Positions 23,825 through 35,420 of a stretch of 64,000 nucleotides of DNA are shown here, piece by piece (position 1 is the first letter of the stretch; the number at the start of each line of letters is the position of its first letter). The position numbers were made by a program, and so were the translations under genes. Source of the DNA: Cryptomeria japonica (Eukaryota > Streptophyta > Pinopsida > Cupressales > Cupressaceae); assembly GCF_030272615.1 (NCBI RefSeq), contig NC_081410.1, positions 118,923,140-118,987,139 on the forward strand, in the 5' to 3' direction. The notes beneath the pieces were generated by a model that saw only the letters and a list, made by a program, of their open reading frames with translations, had not been told where the DNA came from and did no database searches.

Positions 23825-25409
23825 TGATGCAGAGGGTTTGGGATGTTATACCAGTTTCTTATTTTTTACTTAAAAAAAAGGGTCTCCACTTGGTATTACC
23901 CAATGAACCAATGTCTTTAACCTTCCCAAGGTTACTAGAGCTTTCCCTAGATCCTTCCCAAGGATCTCTTCACTCGGGACAACCCACAACTGACAAGGAG
24001 TCTCATACCCCTAAGGTTCCAACCCTTCAACCAAGGACACCTAACAACCCCAAACCTCAAGCAACAAAATCTTTAATCAAAAGGTGGAATCTAACCTATG
24101 TGGGTCTTTGCACGTGTTATATGGAATTTTCATTGAACTTGACCCCTTAGATGGGTGTTTACCAACCCTTTGTATCTTTTCCCCTTCTGGACCTAGGAAA
24201 TAGGGCTACAAGCAATTAGCCCTCCATTTGGAATTTTCTTGATTTGTCTCACAACCTACCTGAAAAACCCCCTGAATAAATTTGATATTCAAATACCCTT
24301 TTGGGCATTCTACAAGGTTCCAAACTTCTGCATCTGGTTTTGAGTATGGATGGTCAAACCCTCTTGACCCTATTTAGCCTCTTCTAGCCGGTATTGGGGT
24401 TTAAGCTCTCAAAAGCTTCACTAGTCACAAAGGAATGAAAGGATAACACTTGAAAATGGTCTTCACTTGTTCAAGGGTCCTTCTCATTCCAATTTTGACC
24501 ATCCTTCAATATTTTGTTCAAGGTTTCCACCCTCTTTTCCTACTGCACAGGCTTGCCACATGAGCGATTTCAAGCCTAGGGTATCATCTTAGGAAAGAAA
24601 AATGACACTTCCTATCTCCAAAACCAATAGGAACATATATTATACATGTCAAATCAACATCCTTCTAGGTTTTAGGTTGATCTCATAGAGAGATGTTGAT
24701 TTGTGTCACTGTTTGCATCCAAACCCTGGTTTTGAGGGTTTTGTCAGGCTAGTGGGGTAGCAAATTAAGTTTCTTCCAAAACCAAAGGATTCAAGACCTT
24801 AAATCAACTCCAAATGGATGCTGAAAATTTTCTACAAATTTCCAAATGTTTAATTAATTCCCACCATTCACAAGGAATTATGTAAGAACAAAAAACTCAA
24901 GAAAAATGCAAGAAGTCACAATAACCATTTGCTTTGAAGACATTAAATTCATTCAATGTCATCTCTAACCAGTAGGAATCATTCCTTTAGGATTATATCA
25001 CACCAAGGAACTCCTCCAGAAACCTCCAATGCATACAATCAACCAACTAACCATTGGGATAACCACATTTCAAAATCTTGCAAGAAAAGTTGCTTAAGAC
25101 AATAATGCAACTTTGCAACTTTTGCCAACTTTCTACAATTCGGTCTTGCCTTCACACCAAAGGTCAATAATGAACCTACCACATATTGTAGACCCCTAAA
25201 CACAAAATAATACATATAAAACTCCCATACAAGGCCTTTGACCAAGTTGACACACCTTGGGGCCTTAAGGCTTATTACATTGCCTAGGCCTAATCAATAG
25301 GCCTTCAAACACACACATTGCACATTCTATTCCTAACATAACCATGAATGAAAATGATGTAGACACATATCAAAATGAAGTAGACACATGTCCTAGTGCC
25401 CCTACACTA
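23825..25409 (-). repeat. 5' LTR of the inner chromovirus, 1585 bp
   Basis: On the plus strand it runs tgatgcagagggtttggg to cctacacta, then the target copy gaagg. It is collinear with 17631-19196, with small indels such as an extra ctaatcaatagg at about 25288. Confidence 0.92.
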
Positions 25410-26489
25410 GAAGGTGAGAGTGAAGGAGAGGCTAACATAATGCCTCCTAAAGGAATGATTGCAAAAGTGGCAAGAAGATTCCAAGAGATGGAAGAAATGT
25501 GGGAAGAGAAGTTCAAGTCCTTAGAGGCCAAGGAGAAGGAAAAGATAAAGGAGAAGGGAGGAGGTGGTGAAATTTAGGATGAAGAACGGGAAGAGAGGAG
25601 ACCCCAATCTCAGCAAGAAGAACTACCTGGAGATCAAAGAAAGTTCATAGATGCCTTGAAATTAGTGAACAAAGATACCTTTGATGTCAAGATGGATATT
25701 CCTCCATATAGTGGGAAAATGGATGCTAAGGAAGTTGTAGAGTGGATAGATGCCCTTAGTAACTATTTTGAATACAAGGAAGTGTCTGAGGATATGAGAG
25801 TAAATTTTTCTAAAACCAAGTTGAAAGGGGCTACCTTGACCTGGTGGAACTACACTCAAGGTGAGAGAGTGAAGATGAAGAGGAGCATGATCAACTCTTG
25901 GGATAGAATGGCATCCAAGATCAAAGAATAATTCACCCCTATTGATTATGAATATAAAATCTATAGGAGGTTGTATAACTTAAAACAAAAAATATTTGGA
26001 TGTGGCTTCATACATGGGGGAATTTCACAAACTGAGTCTAAGGGCAGGACATTGTAGAGATGAGAAAGAGAAGGTTGCTAGGTACATGAATTTTCTCAAA
26101 TTCAATATACAAGATGAGATGAGTATGGTGATCCCTATAACAATAGATGAATGTTTTAAAATGGCCTTGAGGGCAAAGGATAAGTTGAAAAGAAAGGGGG
26201 AACAACAAAGTAGGGGGAAAGGAGGAAGGAACTTTAGATGAAGAGGAAGATTTGGGGGAAGAAATTAATTTCAAAAACCCCATGGTGAGTCCAGCCACCA
26301 AGAGAAAAGTGGAGATTCGGGTTCAAGAGGAGGATTTAGAGGAAGGAGACCCAATGGGAGGGGAAGGTTTGGTGGACTAGGTAGGGGTCCAAGTGTCTTC
26401 ACAGGGAGATGCTTTAACTACAATCAGGTAGGACACATTGCAAGCAAGTGTCTTGAGAAAGCCTCAAGCTCTCAAGGAGGAGAGAGAAG

Positions 26490-28660
26490 GAACCAATTGA
26501 TCCAAGAAGATGATTGTCAAAGTGTCAATACCCCACTCAGAGAAGAAGACCCAACAATACATGGAGAAAGCCTAATGATGAGAAGGATCTTGTTGAAGGT
26601 ACCACATGTGCAAGAACCCCCTCAGAGAAAGACCTTGTTTAGGACCACTAAAAATTTGGTCTTTGTAGAGATGGTAGACAAGTTAAAGTTGAAGAATTTA
26701 CCCCATCCTAACCCTTATAAAGTGTCATGGTTGAGTAAGGGGCAACAAGTCTTGGTTGATGAGCAATCATGGGTAGAGTTTCAAATAGGAGAGTATAAAG
26801 ATAAGATTTTATGTGATATAATCCCTATGGATGCATGCCACCTCTTATTGGTGTGTTCATGGTAATATGATGTACAAGTTCAACATGATGGGAAGAAGAA
26901 CTCTTACATTATAACCAAGAATGGAGAAAAGTATAAGATGAATCCTTTGTCGGATGATGGGGCAGATAAGCAAATAGCCTCAAATGTCATGTTGGTGAGT
27001 GAAAAGGAGTTCTTAAGAACCTTGAAGGAGAGTGATAACCAAGGGTATGCTTTGATTTTGAAACCAAAAGACAGTCCTGATCTGCATCACAGTGAGGAGA
27101 ACAATGTTCCCAAAGAGTTCCAACAGTTGTTAGAGAAGTATAAGGGGATAGTAGTTGAAGACATACCTAACACCTTGCCCCCAATCAAGGATATAAGCCA
27201 TCAAATTGACCTCATACCAGGGGCTACACTTCTAAACAAACCTGCCTATAAGATGACTCCATTTGAGAATGAGGAAATTGCTAGACAAGTACAAGAACTA
27301 TTGGATAAGGGGTTAGTAAGGAAAAGTCTTATCCCATGTGTTGTTCCAATAGTCCTAGCACCCAAAAAGGATGGTACATAGAGGCTTTGCATAGACTCGA
27401 AAGACATCAATCGGATCACTATAAGGTATAGGTTCCCAATGCCCCAGATTAAAGACCTAATGGATTGCTTGGGAGGGGCATGATATTACTCCAAGATTGA
27501 TCTCAAAAGTAGCTACCATCAAATCAGGATCATGTAGGGAGATGAATGGAAGATTTCCTTTAAAACAAATGAAGGCCTCTATGAGTGGTTGGTTATGCCC
27601 TTTGGGCTATCCAATGCACCCAACACTTTTATGCTCCTTATGAATGAGGTGTTGAAAGATTTTATTGGTAATTTTTTTGTTGTTTACCTTGATGATATAC
27701 TTGTGTTTAGCAAGTCAAGATAGAAGCATTTGGATCACTTGGACATGGTCCTAAAGAATTTGCATGAGGAAAAGTTGATGATCAACATGGAGAAGTGTGT
27801 CTTTATGAAAGAAGAACTTGTGTACCTAGGATTTGTCATCTCCAAAGGTAGTTTGAAGATGGATCCTACAAAAGTGGAGGCTGTCTTGTCATGGCCAACA
27901 CCAAGGATAGTAGGGGATGTGAGAATATTCCATGGATTGGCTACCTTATATAGGAAGTTCATCAAGAATTTCAGTCATATATGTGCACCCATTCTAGATA
28001 CCATCAAAGGAGTTTTATGTAAGTTTTCTTGGACTGATGCAACAGATAGGGCGTTTGAATACTTGAAACAAAGGGTAGCTTAGCAACTCATACTTGTTTT
28101 ACCAAATTTTGATAAGTTGTTTATTGTGGAGTGTGATGCTAGTAATCAAGCCATTGGGGCTTTCTTGAGTCAGGAGGGTAGGCCACTGGCCTTCTTTAGT
28201 GAAAAAATTAATGAAGCAAAAAGGAAATACTCAACCTATGATATGGAATTATATGCCATGGTACAAGCATTGAAGAAGTGGAGGCATTACCTCCTACCTA
28301 AATATTTTATAGTCTATACTGGCAATCATGCTTTGAGTTTCTTGAATGGGAAGGAGAAATTGAACCATAATCATATGAAGTGGGTAGAGCACCTACAAGC
28401 CTACACATTTACTATCAAACACAAGAAGGGATAATCCAACAAGGTGGTAGATGCATTGAGTAGGAGGGTGTATGTAATGCAGGAGATTCAGTTGCAGAGT
28501 ATGGGGGTTTATTCCCTCAAACATATGTCTGAAGATGATGCAGACTTCAAAGAGGTATATGAGGTTTGTCAACAATTTTAAAATTCTTGTCATTCTGAAT
28601 TCTCTGAGTATTTTTTGTTGAATGGTTTGTTGTTCAAAGGGAGTCAATTATGTATCCCAA
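26490..28660 (+). pseudogene. Protease, RT and RNase H of the plus-strand chromovirus
   Basis: Relative to the related inner element, about 20 residues are missing near 26640-26660, exactly where the protease D-x-G should be. RT follows: [46 protein letters not shown] and an intact VYLDDILVF active site (about 27681-27710). Stops replace Trp and other codons at 27379, 27481, 27535 and 27721. RNase H reads FIVECDASNQAIGAFLSQ and AFFSEKINEAKRKYSTYDME (28117-28434), with TGNHALSFL in place of the usual TDHxxL (Asp to Gly). No active enzyme is expected. Confidence 0.9.
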
Positions 28661-29570
28661 AATGCTCCATGAGGGAAAACATCGTAAGGGAGAAGCATAG
28701 TGGCAGTTTGGGGGGACATTTCAATCTTGATAAGACCCTAGATCAGGTGAAAAGATTTTACTATTGGCCTAAGTTGCAATCAGATGTTAGGAAGTTTTTT
28801 GAGGGTTGTCACATTTGTCAAAGACCCAAGGGGACATCATCTAATGCAGGCCTATATCAACCACTCCCTATTCCCAATAGACCATGGGAGAGCATCAGTA
28901 TAGACTTTGTATTGGGTCTACCTAGGACCAAGAGGGGGTTTGATAGCATTTTTGTAGTGGTGGATAGATTTAACAAGATGGCACACTTCTTGCCATGTAA
29001 ATGTACAAATGATGCATGTCACATAGCTGGTGTGTTATTTAAGGAGATTGTTAGGATACATGGTCTACCCTTCAACATTGTCACTGATAGGGATTCCAAG
29101 TTTGTGGGCTATTTTTGGAGGACTTTGTGGAAGAAGCTTGGCACTCACTTGTCCTTTACTTCAACATACCACCCTCAGACTGATGGCCAAATTGAGGTGG
29201 TAAACAGATGCTTTGGTAACCTCTTGAGGTGTTTGACCAAACAACATAGAGAAGCATGGGACATGATCATCACAGGTAGAATATGCATATAATGACTCCA
29301 CAAATAGGAGTACAGGGTGAAGTCCTTTTGAGATTGTGTATGGTGTTCATCCAAGGGGGATTTTGGATCTCAGAGATCTACAAGGCTTTGATAAAAGGAG
29401 TGCACAAGGTGAAGACTTTGTTGTGAAGTTATGAAGGACATTCATGACCAAGTAAGAGAGACTCTACAAAAGAATGTGGACAAGTACAAGGAAAAGTCTG
29501 ATGAAAGAAAGAGATATGTACAATTCAAAGTAGGGGATTTGGTAAGGCTCATCTAAAGAGGGAAAGGCTT
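28615..29570 (+). pseudogene. Integrase of the plus-strand chromovirus
   Basis: The best-preserved part of this element is 225 open codons (28615-29292). The zinc-binding N-terminus is complete (H...GGH...YYWPKL...CHICQRPKG). The core has the three acidic residues in their usual context: SIDFVLGLP, NIVTDRDSKF and GQIEVVNR. A frameshift follows TKQHREAWDMI at about 29275 and further breaks run to 29570. The product would have joined element cDNA to host DNA in the nucleus. Confidence 0.9.
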
Positions 29571-29591
29571 CCAAAGGAGCAACCTACCAAG

Positions 29592-29978
29592 TTGTCGATG
29601 AAGAAGATAGGTCCCCGTAGGATAGTGCACAAATTTGGCCATAATGCATATGAAATTGAACTACCCTTGGGCCTAGCCATCTCTCCAATTTTTCATGTTT
29701 CCGATTTGTTTCCATACAAAGGTAATGTTGTAGGTTGTGATGCAAGTCTGATAGCAGAAGAGGATGATGATTGGGTCAAGGACCTACCACATAGCCAACC
29801 ATTGAAACTAGAGTGCATTTTGGATACCAAGGAGGTCAAGAAGACTAGAAGAAAGTCATACAAGGATTATCTAGTTAAATGGAGTGGATTACCTAATGAA
29901 GATGCCACTTGGATGAGTGAAAAAGACATCTTGAAGCATGGCACTTCTATTGTAGATCTGGTCCCTCAAGGGACTTGA
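29592..29978 (+). pseudogene. Integrase C-terminus with chromodomain (plus-strand chromovirus)
   Basis: The frame starts MSMKKIGPRRIVHKFGHNAYE, the SH3-like end of gypsy integrase, then LPLGLAISPIFHVSDLFPYKG. It ends with a chromodomain (LECILDTKEVKK..., KDYLVKWSGLPNEDATWM, KDILKHG). Chromodomains define chromoviruses and are thought to steer integration to marked chromatin. The stop at 29976 lies 22 bases before the 3' LTR. Confidence 0.9.
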
Positions 29979-30000
29979 GTTCTTTCTACCCCTGGGAGTA

Positions 30001-31359
30001 AGGTGCAGAAGCACCTAGGTGATCAATGGATTCTATGAAAGATTTTGATTTTTTTTTGTGTTTCCCAATGTCTCAAGGATGTAACAAGGTATTATGGACC
30101 ATTCTACATTGTTTCATGCATATTTGTAAGGCTTTGGTGCTAATTGGTCATTTGTAACCAATCAGGACAATCAAGACCTAATTGGTCAACCTTGGTCAAA
30201 GGTCACCCAAAGTGTGAAAATGGATGAAAATCAATGTATTTCATGTTTTTGAGCCATATGTGGTCTATTGGGGATGATTTGATGTATTTAGGAAGGTTGG
30301 ATAGGTTGGAGTCAAAAATTGCAAAAAGTTGCATGACAACTTTTGCAACTTTTGTTGTCAAAATTGTGTGTTTTGTTGTGCAAATTCACAGTTTCCTGAG
30401 ATAACAGTCATTTTTGTATGGACTTGTACTGATAGAGCATGATCTAATATGGAATGGTTGGATAGACACATGAATTATATTTCATTTATGCCTAGTTTGG
30501 CTCCATTTCATTTAGATTTGACAAAGATATTACATTTCTTCTAACTGGCGGTCTGAAACCCTCCATTCCTAGGGTTTTGGCACAAATATGCCCATAACTC
30601 CATACTCCATCAACAACTAGTGATAAAGTTGGTGAAAGTATGGGGATAGGGTTCTGGTGTAATATTTTTGGGATGGCAGAGAAAACAAGGACATTGGCCA
30701 ATCAGGGAGTCAATAATCAATTTGACATCTCTATAATATGGGAGATTGTGAAAGTGTGTTATTGACTGCTAAATTGAGCATGTGAGTAAAATTTAAGAGG
30801 TTTAGGAACTGTTTGAAGGTGAAATGTGTGGTTTAGAGATAAGACCAAACCTTTGAGTGTGGTGGTTGGGCTGGGTGAAGAGTTTTGAGGGCACTTGCTT
30901 TGGAAAAGTGACCTAATTGTGGTATTAGGTCTAGGTGAGTGTTGTGGATTGACACCATTGGTCCAAAGAGTCATAGGTTGGTTTTGGGATATGTTTTGGT
31001 ATGTCAAAAGAGGTGTCTAAAAGTGTTTTTGGTTTGTATGAGAAACCAATGGGTTGGAAGTTGTGACCCAATTTCACTTGGAGTAGGGCTACTAGGCCTA
31101 GAAGGCTAGTATTGCAATTCATACCAAATAGGGGTTTGTGATCAAGGTTGGGGTCACAAATTGATTCATGAAATTTTCCTTGAGTAGGAGCATGAGTCTC
31201 TAAACCACTACCACTTTGTTGTCATGAAATACCCAAGGTGTCATTGGTGTGTGAGTAAGCCTTAGGGACAAGATTGTGTTCCTTGTTGAGTAAAGGGTGT
31301 TGTGAAGGTTTGTTCCTTGTTTGGGTTGTTTGGCTAAGGTCTTTGGGAGCTCTGCATCA
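30001..31359 (+). repeat. 3' LTR of the plus-strand chromovirus
   Basis: It follows a purine-rich stretch (ctgggagta) and starts aggtgcagaagcacctagg, with the initial TG decayed. It ends ctctgcatca at 31359, directly before the target copy ccact. It lacks about 130 bases present in the 5' LTR. Confidence 0.88.
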
Positions 31360-31987
31360 CCACTTCAATCACATCTGACAACTATGTCACACTTCTATCT
31401 CTATGTCTCTGTGTCTCTGTGTTTCTCTATTTCATGTCCTTCTATTTATCATATCAAAGGAATACATTGACATATATACCAATCTATATCTCAAGTCACC
31501 TATACATGCCTTAAAAAGAAAATACCTTACACGCAATTACAATATACTTCATACATTTCATTTACACAAGTTGGCCAAGAATATAATAAGAGTTAATGCC
31601 AACTAGAATACATGTGTTATCCATAGTGCTCAACCATGTCCCAAAAACCATAAGATAAAAAATAATCAATTAGAGAAATGTGGATGTCAAAACAAATTGT
31701 TCTATTTCAAAGGAACATAGCAACTAATAGACTAAACTATTGAGTCATGTATCTCACCTTTAGGAGATCCAAAACACATACAATATGGAATATATAGGTA
31801 CGTTTGATATACATGAGTGTACTACCCAAACCACAAACCCATATCTACAACTACGAAGCAAAACATGATGGGCAAAATCACCAAAATATTTGAGCAACAA
31901 CAAAACAAGTCAATAGAAGTATGTTGACATCAAGGAAAACTAGTAGCCAACACAACACTCTCCTTCATCAATGACAAAAATCCAACA
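31360..31987 (-). repeat. 5' LTR of the outer element, second part
   Basis: It resumes with the duplicated ccact and continues tcaatcacatct, matching the uninterrupted LTR from about 11021 on, to the end tccaaca. Together with 15676-16095 it restores one LTR of about 1.04 kb; the difference in length from the other LTR is mostly the TA microsatellite. Confidence 0.85.
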
Positions 31988-31992
31988 GAAAA
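31988..31992. repeat. Target-site duplication gaaaa (right copy)
   Basis: It follows the LTR end tccaaca at 31987 and pairs with 10584-10588. The host sequence then continues as cccctattacaagag. Confidence 0.85.
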
Positions 31993-32049
31993 CCCCTATT
32001 ACAAGAGATAAAATGATAAATAAACTAACTGCACCTAGATAATAGATAA

Positions 32050-33217
32050 TGTAGCATCGTAAATTGTATCCACATACAATTTTGTCCTCACCTAGAATCA
32101 CCTTGGTGTTTCATCTTCTGATGCTCGATGCATGTTTTGATTCTGCTCACATTACCCACAAACTCACATTTCCACCTTTTTCCCTTCCTTTCCTCTGATT
32201 CTAAGTCCTTATTGTTAGGACCAGGCCACCCAACACCCTAGTCCTCTTAATTAGAACCTATTTTTGGTCCTCATAACAATAATCTCAGATGAGTGGGAAA
32301 TTTGACCTTATGTCGGCATACTCTGAAAATTCAATTAATTTTTGGCTAGTCAAGTATAAAAGGAGGTCTACCCCTCTCATTTGAAGCCTAAGAAATATCC
32401 TGTGTGAAATCAAGATCCTAATTTAATTCAAGTGAGCAAACAATCGAACATTCATCAAGCATTGGAGAAGAAATGAAGTCAAGCTCAAGCATTCAAGATG
32501 GCATCCATGATCAAATTTGTATGAATAAATTCTTCAAGACATCTTAAGACCCTTGCATGAGGATCCAAAAAAAAATTCATAAGGTATACATTTCAATTAC
32601 AAGCATTTTATTTCAAATCTGATCTTTCCCTAAAAAGAAAAGCATCTTGCTACAATTTTCATTTCAATTACTATTTCAATTTCAAGGTTAATCCCTAAAC
32701 TGGGGTTTGAGCTAATTAAAATCCCTATCCATGATATTTTCCCTCTCTTTCTCTATGTAGGAAATTGGTTTAGGAGTTGTACTCAGGTATTTCGACAAAA
32801 TTGATGATGACAAATAGATTCAGCTTTCAACGAAGTGAAATTCGAAGGACCATGGTGAATCTGTACTACCTAGTCCCAAAAAATCAACCTAAACTTCTAT
32901 GAATAGTTTTTGACTCTATTATTTATCCCATATCTTTGATTGTGGCTCTATTGGATATCTATAGCAATCTTTTTTCATTAGTTTACTTCAAATTATCAAG
33001 TATTTACCTTAAATTCAAACAATACGATTCCAATTACATTTTCCACTCAAACAAAAGGAGAATAAAGGACTACAATCAACATTCAAATCTCTTCTTAATA
33101 AAATTGAGTTTGGATCTATTGTATTTATCCTCCTTTTAATATTTTGGAGGTGAAAGTTAGGTTATTTCCTAGTTTACAAAGCATAACTTGTGAAAGCCTA
33201 ACTTTCCCACCATTACA
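32050..33217 (+). repeat. 5' LTR of the gag-only Tat-like element, 1168 bp
   Basis: It starts tgtagcatcgtaaattgtat and ends ccattaca. It matches 37259-38236, for example cccatttttggtcctcata, ctacccctctcattt and tcaagcattgga. It is followed by ttttggtgacccccaa, which looks like a decayed TTTTGGCGAC-type primer site common in Tat elements. Confidence 0.85.
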
Positions 33218-33629
33218 TTTTGGTGACCCCCAATTCTTTCACGCTTGAATCTAATTTATCATCCCAAATATGATTTTTATGCACTTTAACATTAATGTTT
33301 TCACTCATAAATCTTATTTACAATTGAATTACATAAATTTAGTGGTTAATTTCACAAAAACTATAATTTATTATTCTTAAATTGATTTGTGGGTTGCATA
33401 ATTTTTCAACTATGTTTTCAAATCTAATTGCTATGACATGTTATGTTTATATTTAGATGTATCTAATATTCAATATTATAACTCACATTTTAATTTATTG
33501 GTTAATCAATCATTTTTACAAAGAATTGCATTGCTTAATCATAGTTTTCAATTTTGCATTCAAGTTTTCCTCTGTTGTGCATCAGTTTTGTTACCCTTAG
33601 TCCTACATATAATATTCTACTGAGAAGTA

Positions 33630-35400
33630 TTTGTAGACTTAAGGATTTCCAAGGTTTAAATACTAAGGATATAGAGCCTCAATTGGATAACTTATTCCAT
33701 GTGAATGTTGGTGCTCCCTCTAATCCAACAAATGACATCACTTATCCCCATTCTCCTCATACTTCTCATGATGTGGATTAACCACTAAATAGGGTTCCTA
33801 TTGAATAATTAGAGAATATTGATAATGAGTTTCAAAATATTCAACAATGGATGGGTCAACAATACCCAGTTAGTGAGGCAATCCCCTTGAATGAAGGATT
33901 GAAAATAATGGTACAAAATGATAAGATAGGTGTAGATTTTTTGTATGGCCTTTCTCATGTTGTTGATACCAATATTATGCCAATCAAAAGTTTTGTTGAA
34001 GTCCTTGGTTACTCTCAGCCCAATAGCCAAGTTAACCATTCCATTCATATGCCTACATCCTTGCCTAGTGTGCCTAAATTTACATCTTCTATCATGACTA
34101 GTTCCACACAAAATGTTAATCCTACACATGTTAGTCATGGGGTAAATCCTATTAATCAATATTATTACATACCTCCTTTTGTGAGTCTTCCATTTGTTTC
34201 ACAACCATCTCCCATACCAACATACCATAATGTTCCCCCTCCTTATCCTTAACCTCCACCTATTTACAACAGTATTACTCCTCCATCACAATCCAATATG
34301 TCCAATTTCAATCCATCCACCTAAGAAACTATTAATAACCTAGCCCAAATTGTTACATGTTTACAGCAGCAATTGGCTTCCATAACTCAATCCAAGTTCA
34401 ATTTTCCCACATTTGATGTAGCATGCCCACTATTCGATGACATTGTTTTTGTGGTTCCCCCAGAAGCATATGGAAGTTCCTTAATTGGAGTTGTACAATG
34501 GAAAAGGTGACCCCTTGACTCATGTGCAGACATTTCAAACTTTGTGTAGAGATTTTTCTCATGACCAAAGACTTATGGCTAAATTGTTTACTAGAAACTT
34601 TAGAGATAAAGCCTTTCAAAGGTATTGTTCTTTGTCTCCTTATTCTATTACTTCATTTCAACAATTGGCTAATACTTTCATTCAACAATTTCAAAGTAAC
34701 ATTGGTCCTAAGATTACTTTGACTGATTTGATTCATTGTAAGCAAGGAGTTAAAGAAAAAGTGACTGATCTTATTGATATATATAAATATTTACATTCAC
34801 AAATTGCTTATCCTGTGCTTGATCATGATGTTCAAATCATTTTATTGCTAATTTAAAAAAATACATTAGAGATAAGCTTCTATTTTCTATTTTTACTTCC
34901 TTTATGCAATTGTGTGCACAACTTCATAATTATTAGCATCAAGTGAGTCAATTTGAATCATCCTCTGCAATGGCTCTGGTTGATAAGAATGAGAGTGCTC
35001 AACAATCGTTTATAACGTTTAAACAAAATTAAAGGTTTCATCAAGATAAATGACAACATCAAGACTCAAGTGGGAGCAATGACATCAAGTGTAGCCCCTT
35101 TATCCAAATACTTTAGAAAATAATTAACTCCTCTTTCTGAGTCATTGCATAATATAGTGTTGAGGTTGATTAATGCTATTGTGTTTCAACTTCCTCCCAT
35201 CAAACCAATTGAAAATTCTAAAATTTCCAACTTACCATGATCCTAAAGCTTTTTGTCAATATCACCATCAACCTGGCCATGATACTGAGAAGTGTTACAA
35301 GTTGAGAAATAAGATCCAATACTTCATGGACAACAATACTATATGTGTAGCTAGTGTCAATAACAAATGAAATAAATCTATAGCTCCTCCTAATCAAAAC
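33630..35400 (+). pseudogene. Gag of the Tat-like element
   Basis: The clearest part is 34485-34856: MELYNGKGDPLTHVQTFQTL..., AKLFTRNFRDKAFQRYCSL, TSFQQLANTFIQQFQSN, DLIHCKQGVKEKVTDLIDIY, the Retrotrans_gag core of Tat elements. Upstream 33851-34252 is Pro/Ser-rich. Downstream 35173-35370 contains FCQYHHQPGHDTEKCYKL, matching the CxxHx4Hx4C knuckle of this lineage. Stops and frame changes join all pieces. Confidence 0.85.
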
Positions 35401-35420
35401 CTCCAAATTTTAACAAACCA

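Larger units (their letters stand above)
17631..25409 (-). mobile_element. Inner minus-strand chromovirus (Ty3/gypsy), 7.8 kb
   Basis: LTRs lie at 17631-19196 and 23825-25409, with target duplications gaagg at 17626-17630 and 25410-25414. The primer site is at 23811-23824 and coding runs from 23787 down to 19218: gag, protease, RT, RNase H, integrase, chromodomain. It interrupts gag of the plus-strand chromovirus. The two elements share protein architecture and LTR tips (TGGTGCAGG...TGCATCA on the element strand), so they are related families. LTRs differ by about 9% over the first 195 bases by eye, the youngest layer of the nest. Confidence 0.93.
17620..26480 (+). pseudogene. Gag of the plus-strand chromovirus, split at codon 4
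   Basis: The start ATG is at 17620. Codons atg ttg gaa gg run to 17630, then the inner element intervenes. Reading resumes after the duplicated gaagg at 25415 (t gag agt gaa), giving MLEGESEGEANIMPPKG. Downstream are a coiled-coil stretch (EEMWEEKFKSLEAKEKEK), the Retrotrans_gag core (VEWIDALSNYFEYKEV, LKGATLTWW, to 25931) and FHKLSLRAG (from 25996). Stops occur at 25575, 25929 and 26239, with a frame change near 25985. The zinc knuckle at about 26410-26450 reads CFNYNQVGHIASKC, with the second Cys changed to Tyr. It is not functional. Confidence 0.88.
16096..31359 (+). mobile_element. Plus-strand chromovirus (Ty3/gypsy), split by an inner insertion
   Basis: LTRs lie at 16096-17570 and 30001-31359, with target duplications ccact at 16091-16095 and 31360-31364. 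An initiator-Met-type primer site lies at 17574-17586. The interior is 17571-17630 joined to 25415-30000, encoding gag, protease (deleted core), RT, RNase H, integrase and a C-terminal chromodomain. Without the inner element it is about 7.5 kb. The coding region has many stops and at least two frameshifts. LTRs differ by roughly 11% over the first 170 bases by eye, intermediate in the nest. Confidence 0.92.
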
